In this document: one piece after another, positions 50,096-58,674 of the stretch
Position numbering within the stretch: position 1 is the stretch's first letter
Layout of the letters: every line of letters starts with the position of its first letter
Assembly: GCA_041739465.1 (NCBI GenBank)
Contig: JBGSNX010000008.1
Location: forward strand, 70,854-134,853
Direction: 5' to 3'
Length of the DNA: 64,000 nt
From: BOKV01 sp041739465
GTDB lineage: Bacteria > Pseudomonadota > Alphaproteobacteria > Rhizobiales > Rhizobiaceae
Position numbers and translations under genes: made by a program
Notes under the pieces: model-generated
What the model was told of the DNA's origin: nothing
Seen by the model: only the letters and a program-made list of their open reading frames with translations
Database searches by the model: none

Positions 50096-51397
50096 GTGCT
50101 TGAAGCTGTCCTCTATTTCATCCTCGGTTTCCTAGCGGCAGCGCTCATCGCTTTGATGGTTTCGCCAGCAATCTGGAACCGCGCCGTGGTGCTGACGCGC
50201 AAGCGGATCGAGGCTTCGGTGCCGCTCACCCTCAACGAGATCCAGGCGGACAAGGACCAGTTGCGCGCCGAATTTGCAATGTCGACACGCCGCCTTGAAA
50301 TGAGTGTCGATGAGCTGCGCGAAAAGGCCTCGCGGCAGGTGATCGAAGTCAACCGCAAACGCGATGAATTGGCAAAGCTTGCAGAAGAGAGCCGCGAGCG
50401 CATCCAGACCATTGGCGAGCTGGAAGCAAGGGCTTCTGATCTGCGTTCGCAATTGCGCGAGCGCGAAGAGCGGCTTTCCGTCACCACCCAGCGCCTTGAG
50501 GAAACACGCACAAAGCTTGAAGAACGCGCCCTGGAACTGGAAAACCTGCGCATGCGGGTTTCGGAAGCCGAAACAGATGCTGACAGCCGCCGCATCGAGA
50601 TGGTTGCCAAGCAGACTGTTGTGGATTCGCTTGCCGACAAGGTTGGAGATTCAGAACAGCGTGAGCGGGCGATACGCATGGAATTTGCAGCCCTGAAAGA
50701 ACAGCACAACAGGGCCATGGCAGATCTGGAGCGCGAGCGCGCCCGCAACGAAAACATGGCAACACGCATCGCACGGCTTGATGGTCAGGTTGGCGAGCGT
50801 GACGAGAAACTCAGCAAGCGCGAGCGCGACCTTGCCCGCGCCCGCGACACCGCTGGATCAGACGAAGCTGCCAGCGCTGAAATTGCCCACGAACTGGTGC
50901 AGGAAAAAGCCCGGAACGTGGAACTTGCGGCGAAACTTGCCAAGACGACGCTCCAGATGGAAGCGCTTCTCAGCGACGCATCCAATGACAATGTCGAAAA
51001 GGCCATGGCCTCGATGAACGACGACCGCGCAAGGCTTGAGCGCGACCTTGCCGCCGTAACTGCCGAACGCGACCAGTTGCGGGAAAATGTCGGGGGGCAC
51101 GCCCGCGAAAAGAGCCGCGACTGGGAAGTGGAACGCCGCGAGAACGCCATTCTGCGTGAGCGCATCAACGACATGGCAGCTCAGGTGACCGCAATGACGG
51201 CGGCGCTTGAAGGCGAAGGTTCGCCGATCAACACGATCCTTGCCAAATCGTCGCGCATCGACCGGATGCCGATCACCAGTATCAGCACCAAGGCTGGTGC
51301 CAAAGGCGGCAATAAAGACGATAATGCACAGCCGGTTACACTGGCCGAGCGCATTCGTGCGCTGCAGGATTCCGCCCGCCAAGGCAAGGCCCGCTAA
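50096..51397 (+). CDS. Membrane-anchored long coiled-coil protein
   Basis: 433 residues: one N-terminal membrane helix (LEAVLYFILGFLAAALIALM) then ~350 residues of charged coiled coil (from LTRKRIEASVPLTLNEIQAD to about 400), ending in a short tail with AERIRALQDSARQGKAR. A conserved Hyphomicrobiales protein of unknown role; the layout suggests a structural or scaffolding function under the inner membrane. GTG 50096 is chosen, with GGAG eight bases upstream and the membrane helix right at the N-terminus; the frame start at 50027 is rejected. Confidence 0.75.
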   Translation: MLEAVLYFILGFLAAALIALMVSPAIWNRAVVLTRKRIEASVPLTLNEIQADKDQLRAEFAMSTRRLEMSVDELREKASRQVIEVNRKRDELAKLAEESRERIQTIGELEARASDLRSQLREREERLSVTTQRLEETRTKLEERALELENLRMRVSEAETDADSRRIEMVAKQTVVDSLADKVGDSEQRERAIRMEFAALKEQHNRAMADLERERARNENMATRIARLDGQVGERDEKLSKRERDLARARDTAGSDEAASAEIAHELVQEKARNVELAAKLAKTTLQMEALLSDASNDNVEKAMASMNDDRARLERDLAAVTAERDQLRENVGGHAREKSRDWEVERRENAILRERINDMAAQVTAMTAALEGEGSPINTILAKSSRIDRMPITSISTKAGAKGGNKDDNAQPVTLAERIRALQDSARQGKAR

Positions 51398-51448
51398 TAA
51401 CTGGCAAGCGCTTTGCCGTGCCGGGTCAAATGCCCTATCTTTGGCAAC

Positions 51449-52600
51449 ATGACCCGGTTGCTCTTGATGCTTTGTTTGATGCTGACGGCTTGCCTTGCCG
51501 CGCGAGCGCAGGATGCCCACGGCATTTTGCTGGATGAACCCTTCCTGCCAATACCTTCCTATCGCTACGCCGCTGACCTGCCCAGCCACCTGCGTCATCT
51601 GCAGGAGCTGGAAACAGCCCCCGATGACGGTCGCATCACCGATGCCGGGGCAACCCTTGGCCGGGTGATATTCCACGATCGGCAGCTATCAGCAAACGGG
51701 CTGGTGGCTTGCGCGTCCTGCCACACGCAGGCGCTGGGCTTTGATGATCCAACCCGGCTTTCCATCGGCTTTGAAGGCAAAGTAACAAGGCGCAGCGCCA
51801 TGACGCTCGTCAATGCAAGGTTCAATCCGCGCGGGCGCTATTTCCGGGACGAACGGGCAGCGAGCCTGGAAGAACAGGTGCTCGACCCTTTCACCGACCC
51901 GGTGGAAATGGGCCTCAAACAGGGTGAACTGGTCAAGAAGCTGTCTCAAAAGACGTACTACGGTGCGTTGTTCAGCGCAGCCTTTGGCGATGATGGTGTA
52001 AACCCGCAACGCGTTGCGTCGGCATTGGCGCAATATGTTCGCTCCATTGTCAGCTACCGCTCGCGCTATGATCTGGCACGGGCCGGCGCAGATTCTGCGC
52101 AAGAACCCTTCGCGCTGTTTACTGACATGGAAAATCGCGGAAAATCGCTGTTCTTGCTTTCGCGTGAAGCAGGGGGTGCGGGGTGCGCCCAATGCCATCA
52201 GGGCGAGGCTTTCGTTATGCTCGAGCCTGAAAACAACGGCCTGGACGTGCCTCACAAGTTACGCGACCTAGGCGTGGGTGAAATCACCCGCAAAGAATCC
52301 GACTTCGGGAAATTTCGCGCTGCTTCGCTTCGAAACATCGCGGTAACCAGCCCCTACATGCACGATGGTCGCTTTGCCAGGCTTGAAGACGTCATCGGGC
52401 ACTATGCGCAAGGCATCAATGCGCACCCCAACCTGTCTGGAAAGCTGCGCGATGCCAGCGGCGCTCCGGCAAGGCTTCACCTTCCAGCCGAAGACCGCGC
52501 GGCCTTGATCGCATTCCTGAACACGCTGACCGATGATGCACTAAACACCGATCCGCGCTTTTCCGACCCTTTCCTGAAAATGGTCGGCGAGGGTAACTGA
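51449..52600 (+). CDS. Di-haem cytochrome c peroxidase / MauG family protein
   Basis: 383-residue exported protein with signal peptide (MTRLLLMLCLMLTACLAARA). Two c-type haem sites: CASCH (after SANGLVA) and CAQCH (after GGAG), with RRSAMTLVNARFNPRGRYF and the distal ligand region VTSPYMHDGRFARLEDVIGH. Peroxidase relatives reduce H2O2 in the periplasm; MauG-like members modify proteins. ATG 51449 chosen by signal peptide. Convergent with the NIT-like gene. Confidence 0.85.
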   Translation: MTRLLLMLCLMLTACLAARAQDAHGILLDEPFLPIPSYRYAADLPSHLRHLQELETAPDDGRITDAGATLGRVIFHDRQLSANGLVACASCHTQALGFDDPTRLSIGFEGKVTRRSAMTLVNARFNPRGRYFRDERAASLEEQVLDPFTDPVEMGLKQGELVKKLSQKTYYGALFSAAFGDDGVNPQRVASALAQYVRSIVSYRSRYDLARAGADSAQEPFALFTDMENRGKSLFLLSREAGGAGCAQCHQGEAFVMLEPENNGLDVPHKLRDLGVGEITRKESDFGKFRAASLRNIAVTSPYMHDGRFARLEDVIGHYAQGINAHPNLSGKLRDASGAPARLHLPAEDRAALIAFLNTLTDDALNTDPRFSDPFLKMVGEGN

Positions 52601-52606
52601 TCCCGG

Positions 52607-53371
52607 TCAGCGCAACAGGCCGATTGCAAAATCCTTCATCAAGGCTGCAACCGCGTCGTCGCGTTCTGCTATCGCGGCTGCCAAAGCCCGGTCTGCAAGC
52701 TCTTGTGATTTTTTCTTGCCCAGCAACTTTGTGAAACTGGACTGGGACTGCTTGAGCACCAACACCCGCTCACCGCGCCACTGCGGATCAAGTTGGGGAT
52801 CGGAAGCAGCGGCAAGCACGGAGCGCAGCACCTTTTCCTGTTCTTCGGCAATGGCCGCCAATGCTGAGCTGACCACCGGGCTGTCAGGGGAGGTTTCTTC
52901 CATGGCCACCGCAGAGACAGCGATTGTTGCCCCCAGTTCCACGCGAAAATCGAACAGTTTTGCAAGTTCCGGCTGAAACGCCACGAAATTGTGGGCTGCT
53001 TGCTCGCCGCTCAAATCAGACGAAAGCGATCGCGCCTTGATGCCGTTGAGCAGATAGGCCCGGATAAGCGCACCTGCGCCGCGTTGCATGTCAAAGAGCA
53101 AGGAAAGACCGGCAGCAACTTCTGCTCCACCATCCGCCACATCATCGTTCAAGGCGGCTGCAAAGGTTTCACTCAGGCGCGGGTCGGAAAGCCTCGGCAC
53201 CTTGTCCAGGGTTTGTGCAGCCTCGACTTCAGCAAGCAAGTCACGCGCTGCTTCAATGGCAGCAAGTGCCTTGCCCTGGTCCACCTGCGCGCTGGCCTGC
53301 AGAGGTCCAAGCACGATACCGGCCAAAACGAGAATTGCGAGACGAGCGCTAGTCAATCGAGATATTTGCAA
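52607..53371 (-). CDS. Exported helical protein, nitrate-sensor (NIT)-like, unknown function
   Basis: About 254 residues with a signal peptide (ARLAILVLAGIVLGPLQASA) and then all-helical sequence. LSLLFDMQRGAGALIRAYLL resembles the LQ-x-ER-x-x-S helix of periplasmic nitrate/nitrite-sensing NIT domains, but no kinase, HAMP or output domain follows. The start is poor: TTG 53371 or TTG 53356, both overlapping the 3' end of the upstream DUF6476 gene, without a clear ribosome site; translational coupling is likely. Partner and ligand unknown. Confidence 0.55.
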   Translation of the reverse strand: MQISRLTSARLAILVLAGIVLGPLQASAQVDQGKALAAIEAARDLLAEVEAAQTLDKVPRLSDPRLSETFAAALNDDVADGGAEVAAGLSLLFDMQRGAGALIRAYLLNGIKARSLSSDLSGEQAAHNFVAFQPELAKLFDFRVELGATIAVSAVAMEETSPDSPVVSSALAAIAEEQEKVLRSVLAAASDPQLDPQWRGERVLVLKQSQSSFTKLLGKKKSQELADRALAAAIAERDDAVAALMKDFAIGLLR

Positions 53372-53723
53372 TTGTGCGGTTCTGCGAAAGGCTGTGCACC
53401 AGCAATTGGACAGCGCCGCTTTCCAGCTGCAATTGCAGCAATACCCTGTCACCATCCAGCGATGTAGAAACAATTCGGGCACCTTGTGGCAAATCGATCC
53501 GGCCTTCAAATCCGGGCTCTCCGGGAATGGCATAGCCCTGATTGGCAACATTTGTTGCGTCCGGCTTGCTACCGATCTTGTAGACAATGGCCCCAAGCAC
53601 GGCCATAAGGCCAATCATCATGACCCCAATCGAGATCACGAGCAACCGCACCATTTTCCGACGCACTTTCTCTGTGGCTGGATCGAGCGGCTTGTCCTCT
53701 TCGGCTTCGTGGTTTGTACTCAT
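53349..53723 (-). CDS. DUF6476 single-pass membrane protein
   Basis: 124 residues: acidic N-terminus, one membrane helix (RLLVISIGVMMIGLMAVLGA), then a small periplasmic beta domain (DLPQGARIVSTSLDGDRVLL). Pattern of DUF6476, a conserved alphaproteobacterial protein of unknown function. Its TAG stop (53349-53351) overlaps the start region of the NIT-like gene; 32 bases separate its ATG from the divergent rluD start. Confidence 0.75.
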   Translation of the reverse strand: MSTNHEAEEDKPLDPATEKVRRKMVRLLVISIGVMMIGLMAVLGAIVYKIGSKPDATNVANQGYAIPGEPGFEGRIDLPQGARIVSTSLDGDRVLLQLQLESGAVQLLVHSLSQNRTIANISID

Positions 53724-53755
53724 TTTGCGGCTCTTTTCGGGCGGAAAGGCATGTT

Positions 53756-54802
53756 TTGAGCGGGCTACCTAACCCGGTTGACGTTGAAGGGGAAGAGCAG
53801 GCCGAAAGCTTTGTCGTGGATGCGGCATGCGCCGGTCTTCGCTTTGATGCCTGGCTCGCAGCCCTGATGCCGCCGCATGTGTCGCGCTCGCGCGTCAAAC
53901 AGTTGATTCTTGACCGGCAAGTCACCATCAACGGCCAGCCTTGCGATGCGCCAAACAAACGGCTGCGCGAAGGCGACAGTGTTGAAATCACCATTCCCCC
54001 GCCAGAAGACGCCGAACCCATTGGGGAAGACATTGCCCTCGACATACTGTTTGAGGACGACCACCTGATCGTCATCAACAAGCCTGCAGGAATGGTGGTG
54101 CACCCTGCACCCGGCAACTGGACAGGAACGCTGGTCAACGCGCTCATCCACCATTGCGGCGACAGCCTGAAGGGAATTGGCGGCGTTCGAAGGCCGGGCA
54201 TCGTGCACCGGCTCGACAAGGATACATCGGGCATCATGGTTGTTGCCAAGACCCAGGAGGCCCATGCCGGCCTTTCTGCGCAATTTGCCGACCATGGCCG
54301 CTCCGGCCCTCTGGAACGAGCCTATTTGGCGTTTGTCTGGGGCGCGCCGGAGCGCATGAAAGGCACCATCGAGGCAGCGCTGGGCCGTTCGGGCACGAAC
54401 CGCCTGAAACGCGCCGTAGTGCGCGAAGACAGCCATGACGCCCGCGAGGCCATTACCCACTACACGGTGCTGCGCCATCTTGACGGGCTTGGCGACGGGC
54501 GAACCAATGCCAGCCTGGTGGAATGCCGTCTGGAAACCGGACGCACCCACCAGATCAGGGTCCACATGGCGCACATTGGCCATCCGCTGATTGGAGACCG
54601 CGAATACGGCATGCACTTTGCCACAAAGGCCAACACGCTGGCCGAACCGGCAAAATCAGCCGTCAAATCCTTCCAGCGGCAGGCATTGCACGCCGCTGAA
54701 CTGGGTTTTGCCCATCCCGTCAGTGGAGAGGAAATGCATTTCTCGGCACCGGTGCCGGATGATTTTTCCGCACTTCTGGCTGCATTTGAAAAATCCCGTT
54801 AA
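53756..54802 (+). CDS. RluA/RluD-family 23S rRNA pseudouridine synthase
   Basis: 348-residue pseudouridine synthase with an N-terminal S4 RNA-binding domain (MPPHVSRSRVKQLILDRQVT, GDSVEITIPPPE) and catalytic domain: VINKPAGMVVHPAPGNWTGT, the catalytic Asp in GIVHRLDKDTSGIMVV, LVECRLETGRTHQIRVHMAH. The S4 domain points to an RluD-type enzyme acting on helix 69 of 23S rRNA. TTG 53756 is chosen (GGAAAGG upstream); there is no suitable ATG. Followed by rpoH, an arrangement seen in other Hyphomicrobiales. Confidence 0.9.
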   Translation: MSGLPNPVDVEGEEQAESFVVDAACAGLRFDAWLAALMPPHVSRSRVKQLILDRQVTINGQPCDAPNKRLREGDSVEITIPPPEDAEPIGEDIALDILFEDDHLIVINKPAGMVVHPAPGNWTGTLVNALIHHCGDSLKGIGGVRRPGIVHRLDKDTSGIMVVAKTQEAHAGLSAQFADHGRSGPLERAYLAFVWGAPERMKGTIEAALGRSGTNRLKRAVVREDSHDAREAITHYTVLRHLDGLGDGRTNASLVECRLETGRTHQIRVHMAHIGHPLIGDREYGMHFATKANTLAEPAKSAVKSFQRQALHAAELGFAHPVSGEEMHFSAPVPDDFSALLAAFEKSR

Positions 54803-54948
54803 GTCCGGGTATTCTTTCATTACGCATTTTTCATGCAATCGCCATTTGAATGCCTATATCATGGCGGCGAATGACCGGCGGCGCAATGCGCGCCGGCGCT
54901 GCGACCTGCCATGATGGGGGTTGCAAACCGCGAAGTGGAGGGTGCGCA

Positions 54949-55851
54949 ATGGCCCAGAACCTGCCAAGCATTGCTGCAGGCGAAAACGGACTTTCAAGAT
55001 ACCTTGAAGAGATCCGCAAATTTCCGATGCTGGAACCAGATGAAGAATACATGCTGGCCAAGCGCTACAATGAGCACGCCGACACCGGCGCGGCGCACAA
55101 GCTCGTCACCAGCCATTTGCGGCTCGTTGCAAAAATCGCAATGGGATATCGCGGCTATGGCCTGCCGATCAGCGAAGTGATTTCCGAAGGCAATGTGGGC
55201 CTGATGCAGGCTGTGAAGAAGTTCGAGCCGGACAAAGGCTTCCGGCTTGCGACCTATGCAATGTGGTGGATCAAGGCGGCCATTCAGGAATACGTCCTGC
55301 GCTCGTGGAGCCTTGTCAAAATGGGCACCACTGCCAACCAGAAACGGTTGTTCTTCAACCTGCGAAAGGCAAAGAGCCGCATTCAGGCAATCAACGAAGG
55401 CGATTTGCGACCCGATCAGGTCAAGCAGATTGCCACCCAGCTTGGTGTCAGCGAAGCCGAAGTGGTGTCGATGAACCAGCGCCTTTCCGGCGATGCCTCG
55501 CTCAATGCGCCGATCAAGGCTGGCGAAGGCGAAAGCGGGGAATGGCAGGACTGGCTTGTCGACGAAAGCGACAATGCCGAGCAGGTGATGGTTCGCCAGG
55601 ACGAACTGGAATCGCGCCGGGAAATGCTCAAGGATGCGCTTGCACAACTCAACGACCGCGAAAAGCGGGTATTTCTGGCGCGCCGTCTTGAAGAAGAGCC
55701 GGTGACACTGGAAGACCTCAGCCAGGAATTCGGCATTTCGCGTGAGCGGGTGCGCCAGATCGAGGTTCGTGCTTTTGAGAAAGTGCAAAAAGCGGTGAAA
55801 TCTGCCGCCCGTGAGCAGGGCAAGGTTCGCGCCATCGAACACATGAACTGA
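54949..55851 (+). CDS. rpoH: RNA polymerase heat-shock sigma factor RpoH
   Basis: 300-residue sigma-32. Region 1.2/2: LSRYLEEIRKFPMLEPDEEY, LVTSHLRLVAKIAMGYRGYG, region 2.4 TYAMWWIKAAIQEYVLRSWS; the RpoH box QKRLFFNLRKAK distinguishes it from housekeeping sigmas; region 4 HTH LEDLSQEFGISRERVRQIEV. ATG 54949 has GGAGGG seven bases upstream. Alphaproteobacteria often have more than one RpoH; this copy looks intact. The 146-base upstream gap must hold its promoter; no clear consensus recognised. Confidence 0.95.
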   Translation: MAQNLPSIAAGENGLSRYLEEIRKFPMLEPDEEYMLAKRYNEHADTGAAHKLVTSHLRLVAKIAMGYRGYGLPISEVISEGNVGLMQAVKKFEPDKGFRLATYAMWWIKAAIQEYVLRSWSLVKMGTTANQKRLFFNLRKAKSRIQAINEGDLRPDQVKQIATQLGVSEAEVVSMNQRLSGDASLNAPIKAGEGESGEWQDWLVDESDNAEQVMVRQDELESRREMLKDALAQLNDREKRVFLARRLEEEPVTLEDLSQEFGISRERVRQIEVRAFEKVQKAVKSAAREQGKVRAIEHMN

Positions 55852-55871
55852 CGCCAAGCGGGAAAACGCGA

Positions 55872-56291
55872 ATGGCAGCGAACAAGACTGTCGCAACGCC
55901 AATCCCTGTGGCGGATTTCATCGCTGCCATTGCGGACCCGCAACGGCAACAGGAAGCGCAAATGCTTGCGGAAATCATGGCGCAGGTCAGCGGCGAAAAG
56001 CCCTTGATGTGGGGAAAAGACCTGGTCGGTTTCGGGCGGTATTCCTACCGCTATGACAGCGGTCATGCAGGGGAAATGTTTCGCCTAGGTTTTTCGCCGC
56101 GAAACAAAGAGTTTTCGATTTACATCATACCAGGGTTTGACGGCCTAGCTGAAGAACTGCCGCGGCTGGGTCGCCATCGCGTCGGCAAGTCATGCCTCTA
56201 TGTAAAGAGCCTCGCGTCAGTGGACATTGACGTTCTGAGGGAAATCTTCATCAAGACCATATCTGAAATGGCCCGGCGCTACCCGGACTGA
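55872..56291 (+). CDS. DUF1801 domain protein
   Basis: 139-residue cytosolic protein with the DUF1801/YdhG-like fold: PVADFIAAIADPQRQQEAQM, GEKPLMWGKDLVGFGRYSYR, FSPRNKEFSIYIIPGFDG, RLGRHRVGKSCLYVKSLASV. Family function unknown. 20 bases after rpoH and possibly read through from it. Converges on the MscS gene. Confidence 0.82.
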   Translation: MAANKTVATPIPVADFIAAIADPQRQQEAQMLAEIMAQVSGEKPLMWGKDLVGFGRYSYRYDSGHAGEMFRLGFSPRNKEFSIYIIPGFDGLAEELPRLGRHRVGKSCLYVKSLASVDIDVLREIFIKTISEMARRYPD

Positions 56292-56299
56292 GTTTGGTT

Positions 56300-58558
56300 T
56301 CACGCCGGTTTGGCGGCTGCCTCGGCTGCAACAATGTCCACAGCAGCGGCGGCAATCTGCCGTTTGCCTTCCTCATCAAGCGTTGCTGCACCCGGCCCGG
56401 AAATGTTCACCCTCACCTCGCGCCGGGCGAACTCGATGGCGTTTTCGTCAAACATGCGCTGGATGCGGGCATAAATGTCCTTGCGAACCATCCACTGCCG
56501 GCCAGGTTTGGCGGTAAACTTGCCACGGATGACGATGCCGACGTCGTTGACGTCGCCCACGCCTTGCAGCTTGAACGTCTGAAGGATATCGGCGGCATAC
56601 GGCTCGTTGAGAATGTCGGCGCCGATGGTCTTGAAGATTTTCTTGACCTTTTTCATGTCCGTGTTGAACGGGACCGTGAACTTCATTTTGACGATCACCC
56701 AGTCGCGCGAAGCATTGGTGACCTGCGCAATCTCGCCATAAGGCAAGGTGTGGACCAGTCCAGAAGCGTGCCGCAATTGCAGCGAACGCACCGAGATCTT
56801 CTCGACCGTTCCTTCCGTACTACCAACCACAATGTACTCGCCGACCCTGAACGCATCATCGATCAGGAAGAACAGGCCGGACACAATGTCCTTGACCAGC
56901 GTTTGTGCGCCAAAGCCGATGGCAAGGCCCAGAATGCCAGCGCCAGCCAGTAGCGGGGTGATGTCGATGCCGATCTGGCCGAGCGCCAGCAACAGCGTCA
57001 TGATGACAATTGTTGCTTGCAGCAACAGCCGCAGCAGTGGCAGTACAGTCGCCAGGCGTGAACCGGCAGCAGCACCCTCACCCTCGCCCATGTCATCTGA
57101 ATGCACAGCTGCCGGCGCAACCTCTTTCGACAATTGCCGGTTGATCCACGACATCGTGAATTCCCAGATCAGGTAGCCTGCCGCAGCAATGGCCAAAGCC
57201 TGCACCAGATGGCCGGCAAATTGCGCACCAACGCCGGCTGCGGCGATGTTGGTAAAGCTGATGTCCCAGATGCGTGCCGTCATCAGCAACGCAAAGCCGA
57301 ACACCAGTGTGCGCCCGATCCGCAGATATGAACGGTTGCTGGCTTTGAGGGCCTGCTCGGCAATTTCGCCCTCGCCGTGGAGGTGCGGTGCCAACTGTCG
57401 CACGATCGCCCGGATCGCCGTATCCAGCGCCGGAGTGAGCGCAAACAACACGATCGTCAGGTAATGCCGACCGCCAACCAGCAGATCGAAGCGCTCGATC
57501 GAGGCAAGGTACTCAACAAGCAACCACATCACCGCGAGCAGAACCAGCATTGAAACCGGAAACCACTTGGCGACAAATTGCTCGAAAGGCGTTGTCTCGG
57601 TTTCCCACCCCGCCATCATCCGGGAAACGCCGTCGCGATACCGCCAGACGATGGCGCCGATCCAGAGGAAAATGATCAGCGTTGTCCAGGCACCCAGCCG
57701 GGTCTCACCCAGCGGCACACCATTTGACACCTGAAATTCAACCAGAAATGCCCCAAGCCCCATGAAGGCTACAATGGCAATTTGATGAAACCACAATCCA
57801 CTTGCGGTTCGGTCATCGACATTGAGCAGCCGCCATTCCGGATTTCTGGGAGCAAGAAGGACGCCGGTCAGTTCTGCCGTCACCTTTGGCAGGACCACCA
57901 GACTGATCATGAAGATGCGGGCAAATTCGCGCATTTCAGGTGCCACGAACTGGCCAACGATGAGTTGCAGCACGATCAGCAGAATGATCAGGTCACCCAG
58001 ATCAACCAGCACCCTGCCGACCAGGATTTTGGCGAGTTCGAGCAACGAATCGGGCATGCCCATGTTGCGCACCAACCCACGCCAGTTTCCCGCAAAACGG
58101 TTGAAGGCCATCCCGGCAGCCAAGCTGACGACGAGCGCGATGGCCATGATGCCAAAGGTCCTTGCGATCAGCGGCCAGCCATGGGTCGAAACAAAATTTT
58201 CATATGCTGTCACGATGCCCGGTATTACCCGCGGCGCGCGCAAAAAAGTGTCCCTGACCGAGGTTAGCACACCGGATGCACTCTCGCGGACCGCCGCCAT
58301 AAAACCGGTCTGCGAGGCTTCTTCGATGCTTGCAGGTGCCTTCACTGCCAGCTTGTCCAGCACTTCCACAAGCAGCTTGCGCGCATCGGCATCGCTGATG
58401 GAACTCACCAGATCGCGGACGCCATCGGGCGTCAGCGGATCGGGCAGCTTTATTTCAGCGGACGCAGCCGGTTCGCTGCCATCTGCAGGCACATTCTGTG
58501 CGACGGACTGAAACGACAATGAAAGAAGAAAGAACAGCGCGGCAATGAAACGGAGCAT
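56300..58558 (-). CDS. MscS-family mechanosensitive channel, 752 aa
   Basis: Large inner-membrane channel: signal peptide (MLRFIAALFFLLSLSFQSVA), a periplasmic helical segment to about residue 125, many membrane helices, then the MscS core (LGQIGIDITPLLAGAGILGL, AIGFGAQTLVKDIVSGLFFL pore helix, GEYIVVGSTEGTVEKISVRS, LPYGEIAQVTNASRDW) and a soluble C-terminal beta domain. Comparable to the YbiO/MscM-type long channels that relieve osmotic downshock. The C-terminal tail is Ala-rich. Confidence 0.9.
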   Translation of the reverse strand: MLRFIAALFFLLSLSFQSVAQNVPADGSEPAASAEIKLPDPLTPDGVRDLVSSISDADARKLLVEVLDKLAVKAPASIEEASQTGFMAAVRESASGVLTSVRDTFLRAPRVIPGIVTAYENFVSTHGWPLIARTFGIMAIALVVSLAAGMAFNRFAGNWRGLVRNMGMPDSLLELAKILVGRVLVDLGDLIILLIVLQLIVGQFVAPEMREFARIFMISLVVLPKVTAELTGVLLAPRNPEWRLLNVDDRTASGLWFHQIAIVAFMGLGAFLVEFQVSNGVPLGETRLGAWTTLIIFLWIGAIVWRYRDGVSRMMAGWETETTPFEQFVAKWFPVSMLVLLAVMWLLVEYLASIERFDLLVGGRHYLTIVLFALTPALDTAIRAIVRQLAPHLHGEGEIAEQALKASNRSYLRIGRTLVFGFALLMTARIWDISFTNIAAAGVGAQFAGHLVQALAIAAAGYLIWEFTMSWINRQLSKEVAPAAVHSDDMGEGEGAAAGSRLATVLPLLRLLLQATIVIMTLLLALGQIGIDITPLLAGAGILGLAIGFGAQTLVKDIVSGLFFLIDDAFRVGEYIVVGSTEGTVEKISVRSLQLRHASGLVHTLPYGEIAQVTNASRDWVIVKMKFTVPFNTDMKKVKKIFKTIGADILNEPYAADILQTFKLQGVGDVNDVGIVIRGKFTAKPGRQWMVRKDIYARIQRMFDENAIEFARREVRVNISGPGAATLDEEGKRQIAAAAVDIVAAEAAAKPA

Positions 58559-58674
58559 GGGACACCTGAAATGAACACTTGTTTCTCATACATCGCGTTG
58601 ACTGCCGATGCGAGAGTATTGGTTATCGTTCCAAGGCATGTACCCAGATATGAATGCTGCCAAGCAGTTGCCGC

